Shown: positions 17,389-25,854 of the stretch, in pieces | Numbering within the stretch: position 1 is the stretch's first letter | How the letters are laid out: each line of letters starts with the position of its first letter | Origin: Clostridium novyi NT | Lineage (GTDB): Bacteria; Bacillota; Clostridia; Clostridiales; Clostridiaceae | Assembly (NCBI RefSeq): GCF_000014125.1 | Contig: NC_008593.1 | Coordinates: 2,294,001-2,358,000 of the forward strand | Reading direction: 5' to 3' | DNA length: 64,000 bases | The notes under the pieces: model-generated | The model's database searches: none | What the model saw: only the letters and a program-made list of their open reading frames with translations | Told to the model about the DNA's origin: nothing | Position numbers and translations under genes: made by a program

Positions 17389-18524
17389 TACATCCCCACC
17401 CCCTCTACATCTAAAAATTGTCCGCTTAAAACATTAATTAAACTACTTCTAGTAATTAATCCTAATAGTTTTTTATTTTCATCAACAACTGGAATATATC
17501 CAACGTTTTTAATATTCATAACTTCTAATACATCTACAATAGACTTGTCCTTATTTACACATACTACATCTCTATTCATAACATCTTTAAGCATTAATTT
17601 TTTATCATTTTCTCTGCTTTTTCTTATATCTTTTAGGGTAGCTATTCCCTTTAATGTATTGTTTCTATCTACAACTAAAATACTATCCACATGTCTTTCA
17701 GCCATTATTTCTGATGCTTGTAATATAGTTCTATTGCCAACAGCTTTAACTGGATTTTCTATTATTATATCCTCTGCTTTTATATATTCAGGTTGATTCC
17801 AAATTCTATTTTTTCCTATAAATTCTTCAACAAAGCCATGAGATGGATTTTTAAGTATGTTTTCTGGAGTATCATATTGAAGCACAATTCCATCCTTCAT
17901 AATGCATATCTTGTCTGCTAATTTTAACGCCTCATCCATATCATGAGTAACAAACACTATAGTCTTTTTCATCTTTTCTTGTATGTTAAAAAGCTCATCT
18001 TGAAGTTGATTCCTCGTAATTGGATCTAAAGCTGAAAAAGGCTCATCCATTAAAATTATTTCTGGATTTGTAGCAAAGGCTCTTGCAACACCTATTCTTT
18101 GTTGTTGTCCTCCACTTAATTCATTTGGATATCTATCTATATATTTTTTAGGTTCCATCCCTACCATATTTAATAATTCTATTGTTTTATTTCTTATTTT
18201 CTCATCTTCCCATCCCTCGAGATATGGTATTAATCCAATATTATCCCCAACTGTCATATGTGGAAATAATCCTGTTTGTTGTATTACATATCCTATATTT
18301 CTTCTAAGTTTTATTGAATCTTTTTTTGATATATCTTCGCCATTTATATATATTTTCCCCGATGTTGGCTTTATAAGTTTATTTAACATTTTTAGAGTGG
18401 TTGTTTTTCCACACCCACTAGGACCTATAAGTACAACAAGCTCACCCTTTTCTATTTTTAAGTTAATATCTTTTAAAACTTCAGTATTTTGAAAAGTCTT
18501 TTTTACATTTTTTAGTTCAATCAT
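17388..18524 (-). CDS. OpuC-type osmolyte ABC transporter ATPase with two CBS domains
   Basis: 378 residues. Walker A GPSGCGKTT (residues 34-42), Q-loop QQTGLFPHMTVGDN, signature LSGGQQQR, Walker B ILMDEPFSALDP and the switch His in VFVTHDMDEAL. Two CBS repeats follow from about residue 250 (VDSILVV and MNIKNVGYIPVV), which in the OpuA/OpuC family sense ionic strength or cyclic di-AMP. The ATG at 18524 has an AGGGGG site; an in-frame extension to 18584 starts inside an inverted repeat and is unlikely. Confidence 0.92.
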   Translation of the reverse strand: MIELKNVKKTFQNTEVLKDINLKIEKGELVVLIGPSGCGKTTTLKMLNKLIKPTSGKIYINGEDISKKDSIKLRRNIGYVIQQTGLFPHMTVGDNIGLIPYLEGWEDEKIRNKTIELLNMVGMEPKKYIDRYPNELSGGQQQRIGVARAFATNPEIILMDEPFSALDPITRNQLQDELFNIQEKMKKTIVFVTHDMDEALKLADKICIMKDGIVLQYDTPENILKNPSHGFVEEFIGKNRIWNQPEYIKAEDIIIENPVKAVGNRTILQASEIMAERHVDSILVVDRNNTLKGIATLKDIRKSRENDKKLMLKDVMNRDVVCVNKDKSIVDVLEVMNIKNVGYIPVVDENKKLLGLITRSSLINVLSGQFLDVEGVGM

Positions 18525-18554
18525 AATTTTCCCCCTTTTTATCAAAAACAAAGA

Positions 18555-18582
18555 GACAACTTCATTTTTTATTAAAGTTGTC
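18555..18582. promoter_or_regulatory. Inverted repeat upstream of the osmolyte transporter
   Basis: GACAACTT (18555-18562) and AAGTTGTC (18575-18582) form a perfect 8-bp dyad separated by 12 bp, 31 bp ahead of the ATPase start. It could be an operator or a leader hairpin; the minus-strand flank TCTTTGTTTTTG is T-rich, so a weak leader terminator is also possible. Confidence 0.4.
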
Positions 18583-18677
18583 AAATGAGTAATCTAAGTT
18601 TAACACAAAAGCTATTCAATGTCAAAACTTAGCATTTATGTAAACGTATATCAATCTTTATTTTTGTAAAAATAAAA

Positions 18678-18712
18678 AAGCTGTTAGATACAAATATTAT
18701 ATCTAACAGCTT
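18678..18712 (-). terminator. Terminator after the lipase gene
   Basis: Perfect 13-bp stem (AAGCTGTTAGATA and complement) followed by T-rich sequence on the minus strand (TTTTTTATTTTT), about 75 nt after the lipase stop. Confidence 0.85.
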
Positions 18713-18788
18713 AATTGCCTTATATTAACTCACATATTATATGCAAACTTTTTTAAATTTTTATTTAAATTTATACTTATACTCTCGT

Positions 18789-20063
18789 TTATTTTTGCAA
18801 AGATGTTAGTTGATTTCCTATATTATTATAGAAACTTCTTAAATCTCTAATATTTGCAATTCCTACAATGTCCATATGATCTGTATTTTCAATAATACCC
18901 ATATCTGTCCATTGCCCCTTCTGTGGTGCCTCATAGAATTTATGTCTAACAATCTTATCACTTGATCCAAGTTTAGGTCCATTAGAGCTGATAACGTTTA
19001 CCGCCCCATCATTATGGAACCACTTAGAGTCTATTTTTATTCCACCTTCACCCTTATTAGTATGATGAGTCATTATCTCTGCAGTTGGCATTAATACTGG
19101 GTTCATAAATATAGGATCTGGAACAACTCTGCCTATTATAGGTATAGTTTTTGTTGCTTTTGTTGTCCAAGAGAAATAATATACATCTGGTTGAGCTTTT
19201 ACCCACTTATTTAATTCCTTGGCGCCTTGAGGTGAAAGATCCCATTTTGCAATATCTTTTGTATTCCAAATATCACTATTTAAAACTTTACTAACATATT
19301 TATTATAACTTTCACCAGGTTCTCTTTTAAGTCCCCACTGATCAGCTTTAAAATCATATATAAAACTCTTATTGTTTCCTGTTACTGATGCTAAAGTTCC
19401 AAGCATCTTTTGAACAACAGTATTTATAACAAAATTTTTATCATCTAATATACTTGTACCATCATGTGGTGTAGATATACTAGTTACACTGCATACCCAA
19501 CTTTTATCACCTTTAAATAATGGAGATATTTCATTTTGATTAGTTCCTGCAATTTCTTCTCTAGAACCTTCTTTTAGAAGTTGAACTAAGGTACGAATAG
19601 TTTGACCTCCCATACTATGGCCTACTAAATGAATCTTTTTTATATTTCCATATTGATCTTTTTCTCCCCATTGTGGATACAAACCTGGAAATGTCTTACC
19701 ATATCTTTTATGTCCATATTTTTCTGAATGAACTTTTCCATAGTCCACACGTCCACCTTTAATATAGGCATATAACTCGCATGCTCTATCCCAGTTGCTC
19801 GCTATAGGACCTACTGTAGCTGTATAAACCTTATAACCACTTTTTTTCATGTCTTCTTGAATGTCGTTAAATCCACCCCAATATTTAAAACCTAACGCTT
19901 CATCACGACCCCATCCCATAAAACCATGAACTAATACAATGGGGTAGTTATTATTTTTCATTTTACTACTGTTTTCTGTAGCAAATACAGGTGTTGCCAA
20001 AGATAAAACTAAGAACGGTACTAATAATAACTTACTCATAACTTTTTTAAAAAACTTATTCAT
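18789..20063 (-). CDS. Secreted triacylglycerol lipase, family I.5-like
   Basis: 424 residues. A Sec signal peptide (MNKFFKKVMS, hydrophobic core, then ATPVFATE; cleavage near residue 29) is followed by the oxyanion stretch VLVHGFMGWG. The nucleophile is Ser150 in GHSMGG, with Asp352 in HNDGAV and His396 in TDHMD. The stretch YGHKRYGKTFPGL corresponds to the zinc-binding region of thermophilic Bacillus/Staphylococcus-type lipases. It would hydrolyse long-chain triglycerides outside the cell, the egg-yolk lipase phenotype of some clostridia. It is monocistronic. Confidence 0.92.
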   Translation of the reverse strand: MNKFFKKVMSKLLLVPFLVLSLATPVFATENSSKMKNNNYPIVLVHGFMGWGRDEALGFKYWGGFNDIQEDMKKSGYKVYTATVGPIASNWDRACELYAYIKGGRVDYGKVHSEKYGHKRYGKTFPGLYPQWGEKDQYGNIKKIHLVGHSMGGQTIRTLVQLLKEGSREEIAGTNQNEISPLFKGDKSWVCSVTSISTPHDGTSILDDKNFVINTVVQKMLGTLASVTGNNKSFIYDFKADQWGLKREPGESYNKYVSKVLNSDIWNTKDIAKWDLSPQGAKELNKWVKAQPDVYYFSWTTKATKTIPIIGRVVPDPIFMNPVLMPTAEIMTHHTNKGEGGIKIDSKWFHNDGAVNVISSNGPKLGSSDKIVRHKFYEAPQKGQWTDMGIIENTDHMDIVGIANIRDLRSFYNNIGNQLTSLQK

Positions 20064-20099
20064 AGAAATCGTCCCCTTAATAATTTTTCTTACATTTAA

Positions 20100-20128
20100 A
20101 TTATACCAACATTAAATTTTTATGTAAA
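20100..20128 (-). promoter_or_regulatory. Promoter of the lipase gene
   Basis: Minus strand: TTTACA (20123-20128), 17 bp, TATAAT (20100-20105), 37 bp ahead of the lipase start codon. Confidence 0.65.
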
Positions 20129-20226
20129 TTTTGATTAAAGTTTATTTTCTTGGAAAATTAGTATAAAATATATGATTTTACTACAAATTTCTTAATTTTA
20201 AAACGTTTTCTTAGTTTTTTGAATTT

Positions 20227-21174
20227 TCAGATATTTTCATTCCACTTACCACATTTGTCTCCAAAACACCCTACAATTTTTAAATTCTCTTTAATGTTCA
20301 CAACTTCGCATTGGTTAGCACATCCACTACATTCAAAACTAGTAGATGTAAACTTGCTCTCTCCAATTTCAAATCCTTTAAAGTTACTTTTTTTATTTTC
20401 TGATAACTCTGAAACCATAATAGCAACCCCTATTGCTCCCATAACATCATAATCTTTGGGAACATAAATAGGTACTCCTAATTCATCTTCAAAAGCCTTT
20501 TTTATCCCTTTGTTTGCCGCTACTCCACCTTGAAAAAACACTTTAGATTTAATTTCTTTTCCTTTTCCAACATTACTAAGATAATTTCTAACAAGCGCAG
20601 TACATAAACCTTTGATTATATCTTCTTGATTATATCCAAGTTGCTGTTTATGTATCATATCTGACTCTGCAAATACTGCACATCTTCCTGCAATTCTAAC
20701 TGGTATATTAGACCTTAATGCATAATCTCCAAATTTCTCAATAGGTATATCTAGTCTTTCAGCTTGCCTATCTAAAAATGATCCTGTTCCAGCAGCACAT
20801 ACAGTGTTCATTGCAAAATCAGTGACAATGCCATCTTCTAATATTATTATTTTAGAATCTTGTCCTCCAATTTCAATTATAGTTCTAACATCTTTATCTA
20901 AATTAAGGGAAGCTATTGCATGAGCTGTAATTTCATTTTTTATAACATCAGCTCCTAAAAGTGCCCCTGCTATGTGTCTCCCACTTCCTGTAGTTCCTAC
21001 TCCTTTAATTTCCTCACTCTTATACTTGTTACTTAATAATTTAATACCTTCTTGTATGACTTTAATGGGATTTCCCTTTGTTCTTAAATATATCTTTTCT
21101 ACAACTTGTAAATTTTCATCTAAAAGCACAATATCTGTACTGACTGAGCCAACATCAATTCCCATATAATACAT
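20227..21174 (-). CDS. 2-hydroxyacyl-CoA dehydratase activator-like ATPase (BadF/HgdC family)
   Basis: 315 residues. ASKHA ATPase motifs GIDVGSVSTDIVL, GTTGSGRHIAG, EIGGQDSKII and FFQGGVAANKG are present. Two cysteines that bridge a [4Fe-4S] cluster between subunits in HgdC are found in NTVCAAGTGSF and AGRCAVFAESD. An extra C-terminal Cys set (CSGCANQCEV and GCFGDKCGKW) is appended. It would inject an electron into a dehydratase-type partner at the cost of ATP. The ATG at 21174 follows AAAGGAG, which lies inside the upstream gene; an in-frame TTG at 21192 overlaps that site and was rejected. Confidence 0.85.
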   Translation of the reverse strand: MYYMGIDVGSVSTDIVLLDENLQVVEKIYLRTKGNPIKVIQEGIKLLSNKYKSEEIKGVGTTGSGRHIAGALLGADVIKNEITAHAIASLNLDKDVRTIIEIGGQDSKIIILEDGIVTDFAMNTVCAAGTGSFLDRQAERLDIPIEKFGDYALRSNIPVRIAGRCAVFAESDMIHKQQLGYNQEDIIKGLCTALVRNYLSNVGKGKEIKSKVFFQGGVAANKGIKKAFEDELGVPIYVPKDYDVMGAIGVAIMVSELSENKKSNFKGFEIGESKFTSTSFECSGCANQCEVVNIKENLKIVGCFGDKCGKWNENI

Positions 21175-22252
21175 ATTTCTTTCTCCTTTCAATTAAATCA
21201 AGAAATGCTTCTATTCTAGTTACATATCCACCTTCCCCTGTCATTTCATCAACAACCAACGTCATTATAGGAAAGTTTTTATCCTTTGATATTTTAGGAA
21301 GTATAGCTTTACTTACTATCTGAGGCATACATCCCATAGGAAATATTTGAATAGCTCCATCAAAATTATCTTCTTTTGCAAGTACCGCTTCTCCTACACA
21401 TTCTCTTGCATGCCCACCAACATAATACGAAAGGTAATCCCTTGAAGCTCTTTTTATATCCATAGAATTTAAATTTACAACTCCCATAATAGCATCCTTA
21501 ACCCACCAACTAGGAGTCAATTTTCTTCTTGTACACACTCCATAATCCATTAGTTTATCTTCTATATTAAGATTTGAAAAAGAATCTATTATTGTGTATA
21601 TTTCTCCTATAATTTCAACTTTTAATGGATTTTTATTCTTGTCTACTACTATCTTATGTAATTCATTTTTATATGATTGCAGTATTTTTATAGCTTCTAT
21701 ATCACTTGTTACATTCATAACTTCATTTTTACACTTATAAAAAAGTTTTTTAAATTCTCCCCTGTTAACCTCATATCCAGTTAAGTAGTGGACTTTTTCT
21801 TCTATATAATCAATTAAATTAATAGCTTTAATGGCCCTTTTCATAGCCAATATTTTTTCACTTTTACTCTTTTTACTTTGTGACAATATAAGTTCTACAC
21901 GCCTTAACAGTTCTTTTTTTCCTATATCTTCTGGCTTATCTAAAACTATAAACTTAACATCATGCCCTAGCTTTTTTAATATTTTCATCTGTAGTTCACA
22001 GTATTCACCAAATCTACAAGGTCCACAACTTCCAACTAATAATACTGTATCTGCACCTTTTCTTATACTTTGAATATAATTTCCCATCATAATTTTAAAT
22101 GGAGTACACATCTCCTCTGGTGAACTCTCAATTCCTATATCTAAAGCCTCTTTATTATTAACAGGTGGAATTACATATTCTATACCTAATCCATCAAACA
22201 AAACCTTAGCTGCAATATATGTATTACCCAAGTTTGGAAATGTTATTTTCAA
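21155..22252 (-). CDS. 2-hydroxyacyl-CoA dehydratase superfamily protein, larger subunit type
   Basis: 365 residues. Cysteine stretches EEMCTPFKI, GSCGPCRFGEYCE, HARECVGEA and MGCMPQI resemble the iron-sulfur ligands of HgdB-like and activase-related proteins. Substrate unknown. Translation appears to start at TTG (22252), 8 nt after an AAAGGAG site that is part of the upstream gene; it overlaps that gene by 29 bp. Its own C-terminal motif IERRKK is encoded by DNA that provides the ribosome site for the next gene. The three-gene set probably forms one redox complex. Confidence 0.78.
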   Translation of the reverse strand: MKITFPNLGNTYIAAKVLFDGLGIEYVIPPVNNKEALDIGIESSPEEMCTPFKIMMGNYIQSIRKGADTVLLVGSCGPCRFGEYCELQMKILKKLGHDVKFIVLDKPEDIGKKELLRRVELILSQSKKSKSEKILAMKRAIKAINLIDYIEEKVHYLTGYEVNRGEFKKLFYKCKNEVMNVTSDIEAIKILQSYKNELHKIVVDKNKNPLKVEIIGEIYTIIDSFSNLNIEDKLMDYGVCTRRKLTPSWWVKDAIMGVVNLNSMDIKRASRDYLSYYVGGHARECVGEAVLAKEDNFDGAIQIFPMGCMPQIVSKAILPKISKDKNFPIMTLVVDEMTGEGGYVTRIEAFLDLIERRKKYVLYGN

Positions 22253-23144
22253 AGTTCTTTCTCCTTTCTATCATATCTGTAAAAGCCTCTATTCTAGTCA
22301 TAAATCCAGCTTCCCCTGTTTGTTCATCTACCTTTAAAACTAAAAGAGGAAACTTTCCTATTCTATCTTTTATAAGTTCTATTACAACAGAATCTATTCC
22401 ACATGCAAATGACGATATATATATAATTCCATCCACACTTTTATTTTTATAAAAATTTGCAGCAGCACCATAGGCATTCTTTGCAAAATTCCAAAATGGT
22501 CTTTTAAATAACTTTTTAACTTCCCTGTCTATATACTCTTTTTTTATAAATTCTTCAGTAATAACACCTACTCCTAATTTATTTAGCTTCTTTACTAAAT
22601 TCATATTTACAAACTCATCATATACATTGTATGGATGACCAAGTAAAGCAATATTTATCTTATAATTAATATTTTTTATTCCTAGCTGTATTTTCTTTTG
22701 ATCATCAAGTGCTTTATTGTAAGCTTCTTTTATGTCCTTAGAATTTGCTTTAAGCTTTTGTCCAATATATTTGCACCAATTATATGAACTTTTTTCTGAT
22801 GATATATCTAGTGGGAGTTCTGTAATTTCAGGAAGTCCATCAATAGAGTTTTTTATCATTTCAGGAAGTCCACAAAATTTAGGACATATAAATTCATTTG
22901 CTTCAACTTTCATTATTCTAGGAACTATAATAAAATCACATTTATCCTTTAAACTTGCCACATGCCCATGAAATATTTTTATAGGAAGACAAGCTTCATC
23001 AACTGAATATTTAACCCCTTCGTTAAGGATACTTTTATTTGTACTTTCAGATACTATATAATCTGCACCTAATTCCTCTAAAAAAGTGATTATAAAAGGA
23101 TAATATCTACAATATAACAGTCCTCTTGGAATTCCAACTCTCAT
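22224..23144 (-). CDS. 2-hydroxyacyl-CoA dehydratase superfamily protein (activase-associated, DUF2229-like)
   Basis: 306 residues. Begins MRVGIPRGLLYCRYYPF, the typical start of the activase-associated family, with Cys motifs DEACLPIKIFHGH, FICPKFCGLPE and SSFACGID. The C-terminus GEAGFMTRIEAFTDMIERRK is clearly paralogous to the end of the next gene (GEGGYVTRIEAFLDLIERRK). First gene of the coupled trio; no dehydratase substrate-activating CoA-transferase lies nearby, so the pathway is unknown. Confidence 0.78.
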   Translation of the reverse strand: MRVGIPRGLLYCRYYPFIITFLEELGADYIVSESTNKSILNEGVKYSVDEACLPIKIFHGHVASLKDKCDFIIVPRIMKVEANEFICPKFCGLPEMIKNSIDGLPEITELPLDISSEKSSYNWCKYIGQKLKANSKDIKEAYNKALDDQKKIQLGIKNINYKINIALLGHPYNVYDEFVNMNLVKKLNKLGVGVITEEFIKKEYIDREVKKLFKRPFWNFAKNAYGAAANFYKNKSVDGIIYISSFACGIDSVVIELIKDRIGKFPLLVLKVDEQTGEAGFMTRIEAFTDMIERRKNFENNISKLG

Positions 23145-23258
23145 AATTTCACCCCTATTTCCTACTTGATTATATTAACAACTCCATTAATTGATTATTG
23201 AACACATATCCATTTTTTATACAGAATTCCATTAAATAAAATGAAACAAAATAAAAAA

Positions 23259-23284
23259 AACGTCAACACATTTATGTTAACGTT
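23259..23284 (-). terminator. Terminator of the four-carbon sugar-acid operon
   Basis: Minus-strand hairpin AACGTtAACA / TGTTgACGTT followed by eight T, 18 bp after the permease stop. Confidence 0.8.
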
Positions 23285-23301
23285 TTCTCAAAGATTAAAT
23301 T

Positions 23302-24690
23302 TTAAAATATACAATTGATTACTATTAACTCTACAAATCCTACAGCCCAAGCAATAGTTGTTGTAACTGACCATATTTTTATTTGCTCTTTTGCTTCTTT
23401 GATACCTAATGAGCGGTTTACAACCCAGAAGAAACTATCATTAAAGTAAGAGAATATTAATGATCCCATACATGCTCCAAGTCCTGCAAATACAGGGTTA
23501 ACATTTAAGTTTGTTATCATAGGTGCTGTTATTGATGCTGCTGTAATCATTGCAACAGTTCCACTTCCTTGAACTAAACGTACAATTGAAGCTATTATAA
23601 ATGGAACTAATATACCTGGCATATGAGAACTTGCGATTAATCTTGCTATATAATCTCCAGTACCACTTTCACGAAGTACCATTCCTAAAGCTCCGCCACC
23701 ACCTGTAACTAATATAATAATTCCAGCAGATTTTATTCCCTTTTCCATTTCTTCTAATACAGTTTTTCTATCTAAATTTCCTGCGAGTCCATAAATAGAT
23801 ACTATAAGTCCTATTCCTACAGCAATAACAGGTGCTCCTAAAAATTTAAACACTTCAATTACAGTACTTTCCGCTATAACTTTTTCTTTTAGAAGAACAG
23901 ATATTATTGTACTTATTAAAATTAATATTATTGGAATAATTATAGGAGCAAAAGCTCTAAATGTACTTGGTAAATTTTTATTGTCATCTTCCATTTCTGA
24001 ATAGTATACTGGTTTTTGATATTCTGGTCTTAACCACTCATCATCTTCATTTCCAGGTATTTGATATATCTTTTTCCCAATATATTTTGCATATATAAGA
24101 CCAGCAATAACCATTGGAATAGCTAATACGATACCCCATAATAAGAAGCTTCCTACACTTACACCGAAGATTCCTGCAACTCCTACTGGACCTGGTGTTG
24201 GTGGTACTAAACTGTGAGTTATAACAAGACCTAATCCAAGTGCTATTCCAAGTGAAACTACTGATTTTTTAGTTCTTTTTGATATAGCTTTTGCAAGAGG
24301 CGATAATATTATAAATCCTGAATCACAGAATATAGGAATAGAAACTATAAACCCTGTTATAGCTAATGCTAATTCTTCGTGATTTTTTCCTAAAACTTTT
24401 ATAAAGGTCTTTGCCATTCTTTCTGCGGCACCGGATATTTCAAATATTTGTCCCATCATTACGCCAAAACCAATTATTATACCGATGCTTCCAAGTGTAC
24501 TACCAAATCCTTTAGATATGGCATCTAAAACTTTATTTGTAGGCATTCCCCCAACTAATCCAGTTGTAGCAGCAGCTATTATAAGAGCTGGAAATGTATG
24601 CACTTTTGTTTTTATGATTAAAAATACTAATATACTAATTCCTATAACAAGTCCAACTATCATTTGACTTCCAGATAGTGTGTTTCCCAT
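23302..24690 (-). CDS. GntP-family sugar-acid permease
   Basis: 462 residues with about 12 hydrophobic segments and GntP features (GFGVMMGQIFEISGAA, CDSGFIILSPLA, HSLVPPTPGPVGVAG, SVLLKEK, GSGTVAMITAASI). The family imports gluconate and related sugar acids with protons. Its place after pdxA2 and the sugar-acid kinase points to D-threonate, D-erythronate or another four-carbon acid. The ATG follows a GAGGGGG site. Between this gene and pdxA2 lies a plus-strand RNA candidate (24778-24845). Confidence 0.88.
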   Translation of the reverse strand: MGNTLSGSQMIVGLVIGISILVFLIIKTKVHTFPALIIAAATTGLVGGMPTNKVLDAISKGFGSTLGSIGIIIGFGVMMGQIFEISGAAERMAKTFIKVLGKNHEELALAITGFIVSIPIFCDSGFIILSPLAKAISKRTKKSVVSLGIALGLGLVITHSLVPPTPGPVGVAGIFGVSVGSFLLWGIVLAIPMVIAGLIYAKYIGKKIYQIPGNEDDEWLRPEYQKPVYYSEMEDDNKNLPSTFRAFAPIIIPIILILISTIISVLLKEKVIAESTVIEVFKFLGAPVIAVGIGLIVSIYGLAGNLDRKTVLEEMEKGIKSAGIIILVTGGGGALGMVLRESGTGDYIARLIASSHMPGILVPFIIASIVRLVQGSGTVAMITAASITAPMITNLNVNPVFAGLGACMGSLIFSYFNDSFFWVVNRSLGIKEAKEQIKIWSVTTTIAWAVGFVELIVINCIF

Positions 24691-24744
24691 TTCTCATTCC
24701 CCCTCGTTTAACTTATTTAATTTTATATAAACTCTCTTTTTAAT

Positions 24745-24845
24745 TTGACTTCAATTTTAAATTTTGTATAATAGACGAGTACCTCTTATTTTTTATAATG
24801 AAACTTCCCGGCTTCTTATATTTATTTAAGAGGTGCCCTTTTTTT
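24745..24845 (+). ncRNA. Candidate antisense small RNA with its own promoter and terminator
   Basis: On the plus strand TTGACT (24745-24750), 16 bp, TATAAT (24767-24772) would start RNA near 24779. Only about 60 nt later comes a stem, GTACCTCTTA (24779-24788) against TAAGAGGTGC (24827-24836) with one G-U pair, followed by seven T (24839-24845). The predicted RNA is about 67 nt with a C-rich loop (CTTCCCGG). It is antisense to the gap between pdxA2 and the permease gene, and its UUCCC could pair with the GGGGGAA ribosome site of the permease. Elements are seen; expression and targets are inferred. Confidence 0.5.
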
Positions 24846-25842
24846 ATCTTTGAAAATTTGGTGAATATTTTGCTGCTAGTAAAATTGCTTCTTTCATACT
24901 TATCTTGCTTGCTTTTCCTGTACCAGCAATATCAAAAGCTGTTCCATGGTCAACAGAAGTTCTAAGTATTGGCATTCCATTTGTTATAGCTATTGTTCTT
25001 TCAAAATCTAATGTTTTAGTTGCTATATGTCCTTGATCATGATATAAGGATAAAACTGAATTATATCTTCCTTGTAATGCTAAATGGAAAACTGAATCTG
25101 CACCTATTGGACCTTCAACTTTGTATCCCATTTTTTTAGCTTCTTCAATAGCTGGAACGATTTCTTTCATTTCTTCATCACCAAATAATCCATGTTCTCC
25201 ACTATGAGGGTTTAATCCAGCAATCGCCATAGTACCATCTTTAACTCCTAATTTTTCTAATGCTTTTGTGCATCTTATAATATAATCTAATACTTTTTCT
25301 TTTGTAACTAGGTCACAAGCTTGTCTAAGGGAAACGTGTCTAGTTAAGAAAAATACTCTCATTCCTCTAACTTCAAACATTGTAAGTGGATCTTGTGTAT
25401 CAGTTAAATCTGCTAATATTTCTGTATGTCCAATATAATTTATTTTTGCCTTCTTTAAAGATTCTTTGTTTATAGGTGTTGTTGCAATAGCATCTACTTC
25501 CTTGTTCATTGCCATATCAACAGACTTTTTAATGTATTCAAAAGCCGCTTTTCCACCTAAAGCTTGAACTTTTCCTATTTCAAGTTCACTTATATTCACA
25601 TTGTTTAAGTCTATTAAATCTAGTGTTCCAGCTTCGTATTTTCCATCTTTAGCATCAGTTATAGTATTTATATTTAATTTTAAATCACAAAATCCTATAG
25701 CTTGTTTTATTACGTCCTTGTCCCCAATTAAAACTGGTCTACATTTTTCGTATACATCCCTGTCATTTAACGCCTTTACTACTATTTCTGGTCCTATTCC
25801 TGCTGGATCTCCTATTGGTACTGCAATTAATGGTCTTATCAT
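24844..25842 (-). CDS. pdxA2: 4-phosphoerythronate/4-phosphothreonate dehydrogenase (PdxA2)
   Basis: 332 residues, PdxA fold. Metal-binding His residues appear in [17 protein letters not shown] and YHDQGH, and NAD/substrate residues in [15 protein letters not shown]. PdxA2 enzymes oxidise 4-phospho-D-threonate or -erythronate, with decarboxylation to dihydroxyacetone phosphate. Co-location with a DUF1537 kinase and a GntP permease favours PdxA2 over pyridoxine synthesis, and no other vitamin B6 gene is near. It lies 12 bp downstream of the kinase gene. Confidence 0.9.
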   Translation of the reverse strand: MIRPLIAVPIGDPAGIGPEIVVKALNDRDVYEKCRPVLIGDKDVIKQAIGFCDLKLNINTITDAKDGKYEAGTLDLIDLNNVNISELEIGKVQALGGKAAFEYIKKSVDMAMNKEVDAIATTPINKESLKKAKINYIGHTEILADLTDTQDPLTMFEVRGMRVFFLTRHVSLRQACDLVTKEKVLDYIIRCTKALEKLGVKDGTMAIAGLNPHSGEHGLFGDEEMKEIVPAIEEAKKMGYKVEGPIGADSVFHLALQGRYNSVLSLYHDQGHIATKTLDFERTIAITNGMPILRTSVDHGTAFDIAGTGKASKISMKEAILLAAKYSPNFQR

Positions 25843-25854
25843 TATTTTTTCCTC

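Noticed and set aside
18525..18584. N-terminal extension of the osmolyte ATPase
   Set aside because: The extended start lies in an inverted repeat, while the internal ATG has an AGGGGG site and fits the family N-terminus.
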